The translations under genes and the position numbers were made by a program. From JAXHTY01 sp034189225 (lineage in GTDB: Bacteria > Desulfobacterota > Desulfobacteria > Desulfobacterales > Desulfosudaceae): a stretch of 5,008 nucleotides of DNA. Of this stretch, positions 4,907-5,008 are shown one piece after another (the stretch's first letter is position 1; each line of letters starts with the position of its first letter). The notes beneath the pieces were generated by a model. The model was given only the letters and a program-made list of their open reading frames with translations, made no database searches and was not told the DNA's origin. The stretch covers positions 1-5,008 of the forward strand of contig JAXHVL010000043.1 in NCBI GenBank assembly GCA_034189225.1, in the 5' to 3' direction.

Positions 4907-5008
4907 CTAACCCTGATTTTGGCCTTGGGCTACCATCTCTTTATAGGTTACTGATGGCACATTCACGGCCTGTTGCAAAAGTCTGTAGAACAAAAGACCG
5001 CGAGCTTT
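4907..5008 (-). CDS. C-terminal fragment of an unidentified protein, cut by the window edge
   Basis: The minus strand is open from the right edge for 33 codons and ends in TAG at 4909-4907. The peptide contains GLLFYRLLQQAV and VTYKEMVAQGQNQG. It has a plausible globular-protein composition and an amphipathic helix, which favours a real gene end over chance, but 33 codons is weak evidence. I do not recognise the family; a transposase C-terminus is one possibility. It points the same way as the HEPN/MNT operon and ends about 60 bases before that operon's promoter, so the two are probably separate transcription units. Confidence 0.4.
   Translation of the reverse strand, partial: KARGLLFYRLLQQAVNVPSVTYKEMVAQGQNQG

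Noticed and set aside
4968..4984. Sequence GCCTGTTGCAAAAG resembling an insertion-sequence terminal repeat
   Set aside because: The matching partner end is not in the window, and the bases lie within an open minus-strand coding frame (LLQQAV), so the resemblance may be chance.

Overview
The window looks like an accessory stretch of a Gram-negative anaerobe's chromosome, most plausibly a Desulfobacterota-type (sulfate-reducer-like) bacterium. That is an inference from the GC-rich radical-SAM/methyltransferase/DUF5714 gene, the toxin-antitoxin genes and the intergenic palindromic repeats. No rRNA or marker gene fixes the taxonomy.

Layout. Positions 1-260 hold no convincing gene. They hold strong inverted repeats: a 14-bp perfect hairpin at 9-42 and a long imperfect palindrome at 85-197, which look like a dispersed structured repeat. 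Positions 261-452 are AT-richer. They carry a possible promoter and a perfect 14-bp palindrome (386-399) ahead of a small Phd/YefM-type antitoxin gene (453-683). No PIN or other toxin gene follows the antitoxin. Its stop codon overlaps, as TGATG, the start of a 1066-residue protein (683-3883), the centrepiece of the window.

That protein fuses an N-terminal radical SAM domain (CX3CX2C, degenerate SPASM-like tail), an ArsM-like SAM-dependent methyltransferase that keeps the family's core thiols (YGCG, SNCVINL, GEC), a Cys-rich and Pro-rich linker, and a C-terminal cysteine-rich DUF5714 domain. Two SAM-dependent chemistries joined to a metal-binding module suggest modification of a thiophilic element such as arsenic, or of a cofactor or natural product. 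The substrate cannot be read from the sequence.

Positions 3884-4076 are intergenic and hold a triple 10-bp repeat and a widespread-looking REP-type palindrome (3934-3958). On the minus strand, 4077-4771 encode an AT-rich HEPN/MNT toxin-antitoxin-type pair (HEPN first, 22-bp overlap) behind a near-consensus sigma70-type promoter (4821-4849). The right edge (4907-5008, minus) carries the last 33 codons of an unidentified gene.

The two toxin-antitoxin-type loci, the repeats and the change in base composition between the GC-rich fusion gene and its flanks suggest a mosaic region built by transfer and rearrangement.
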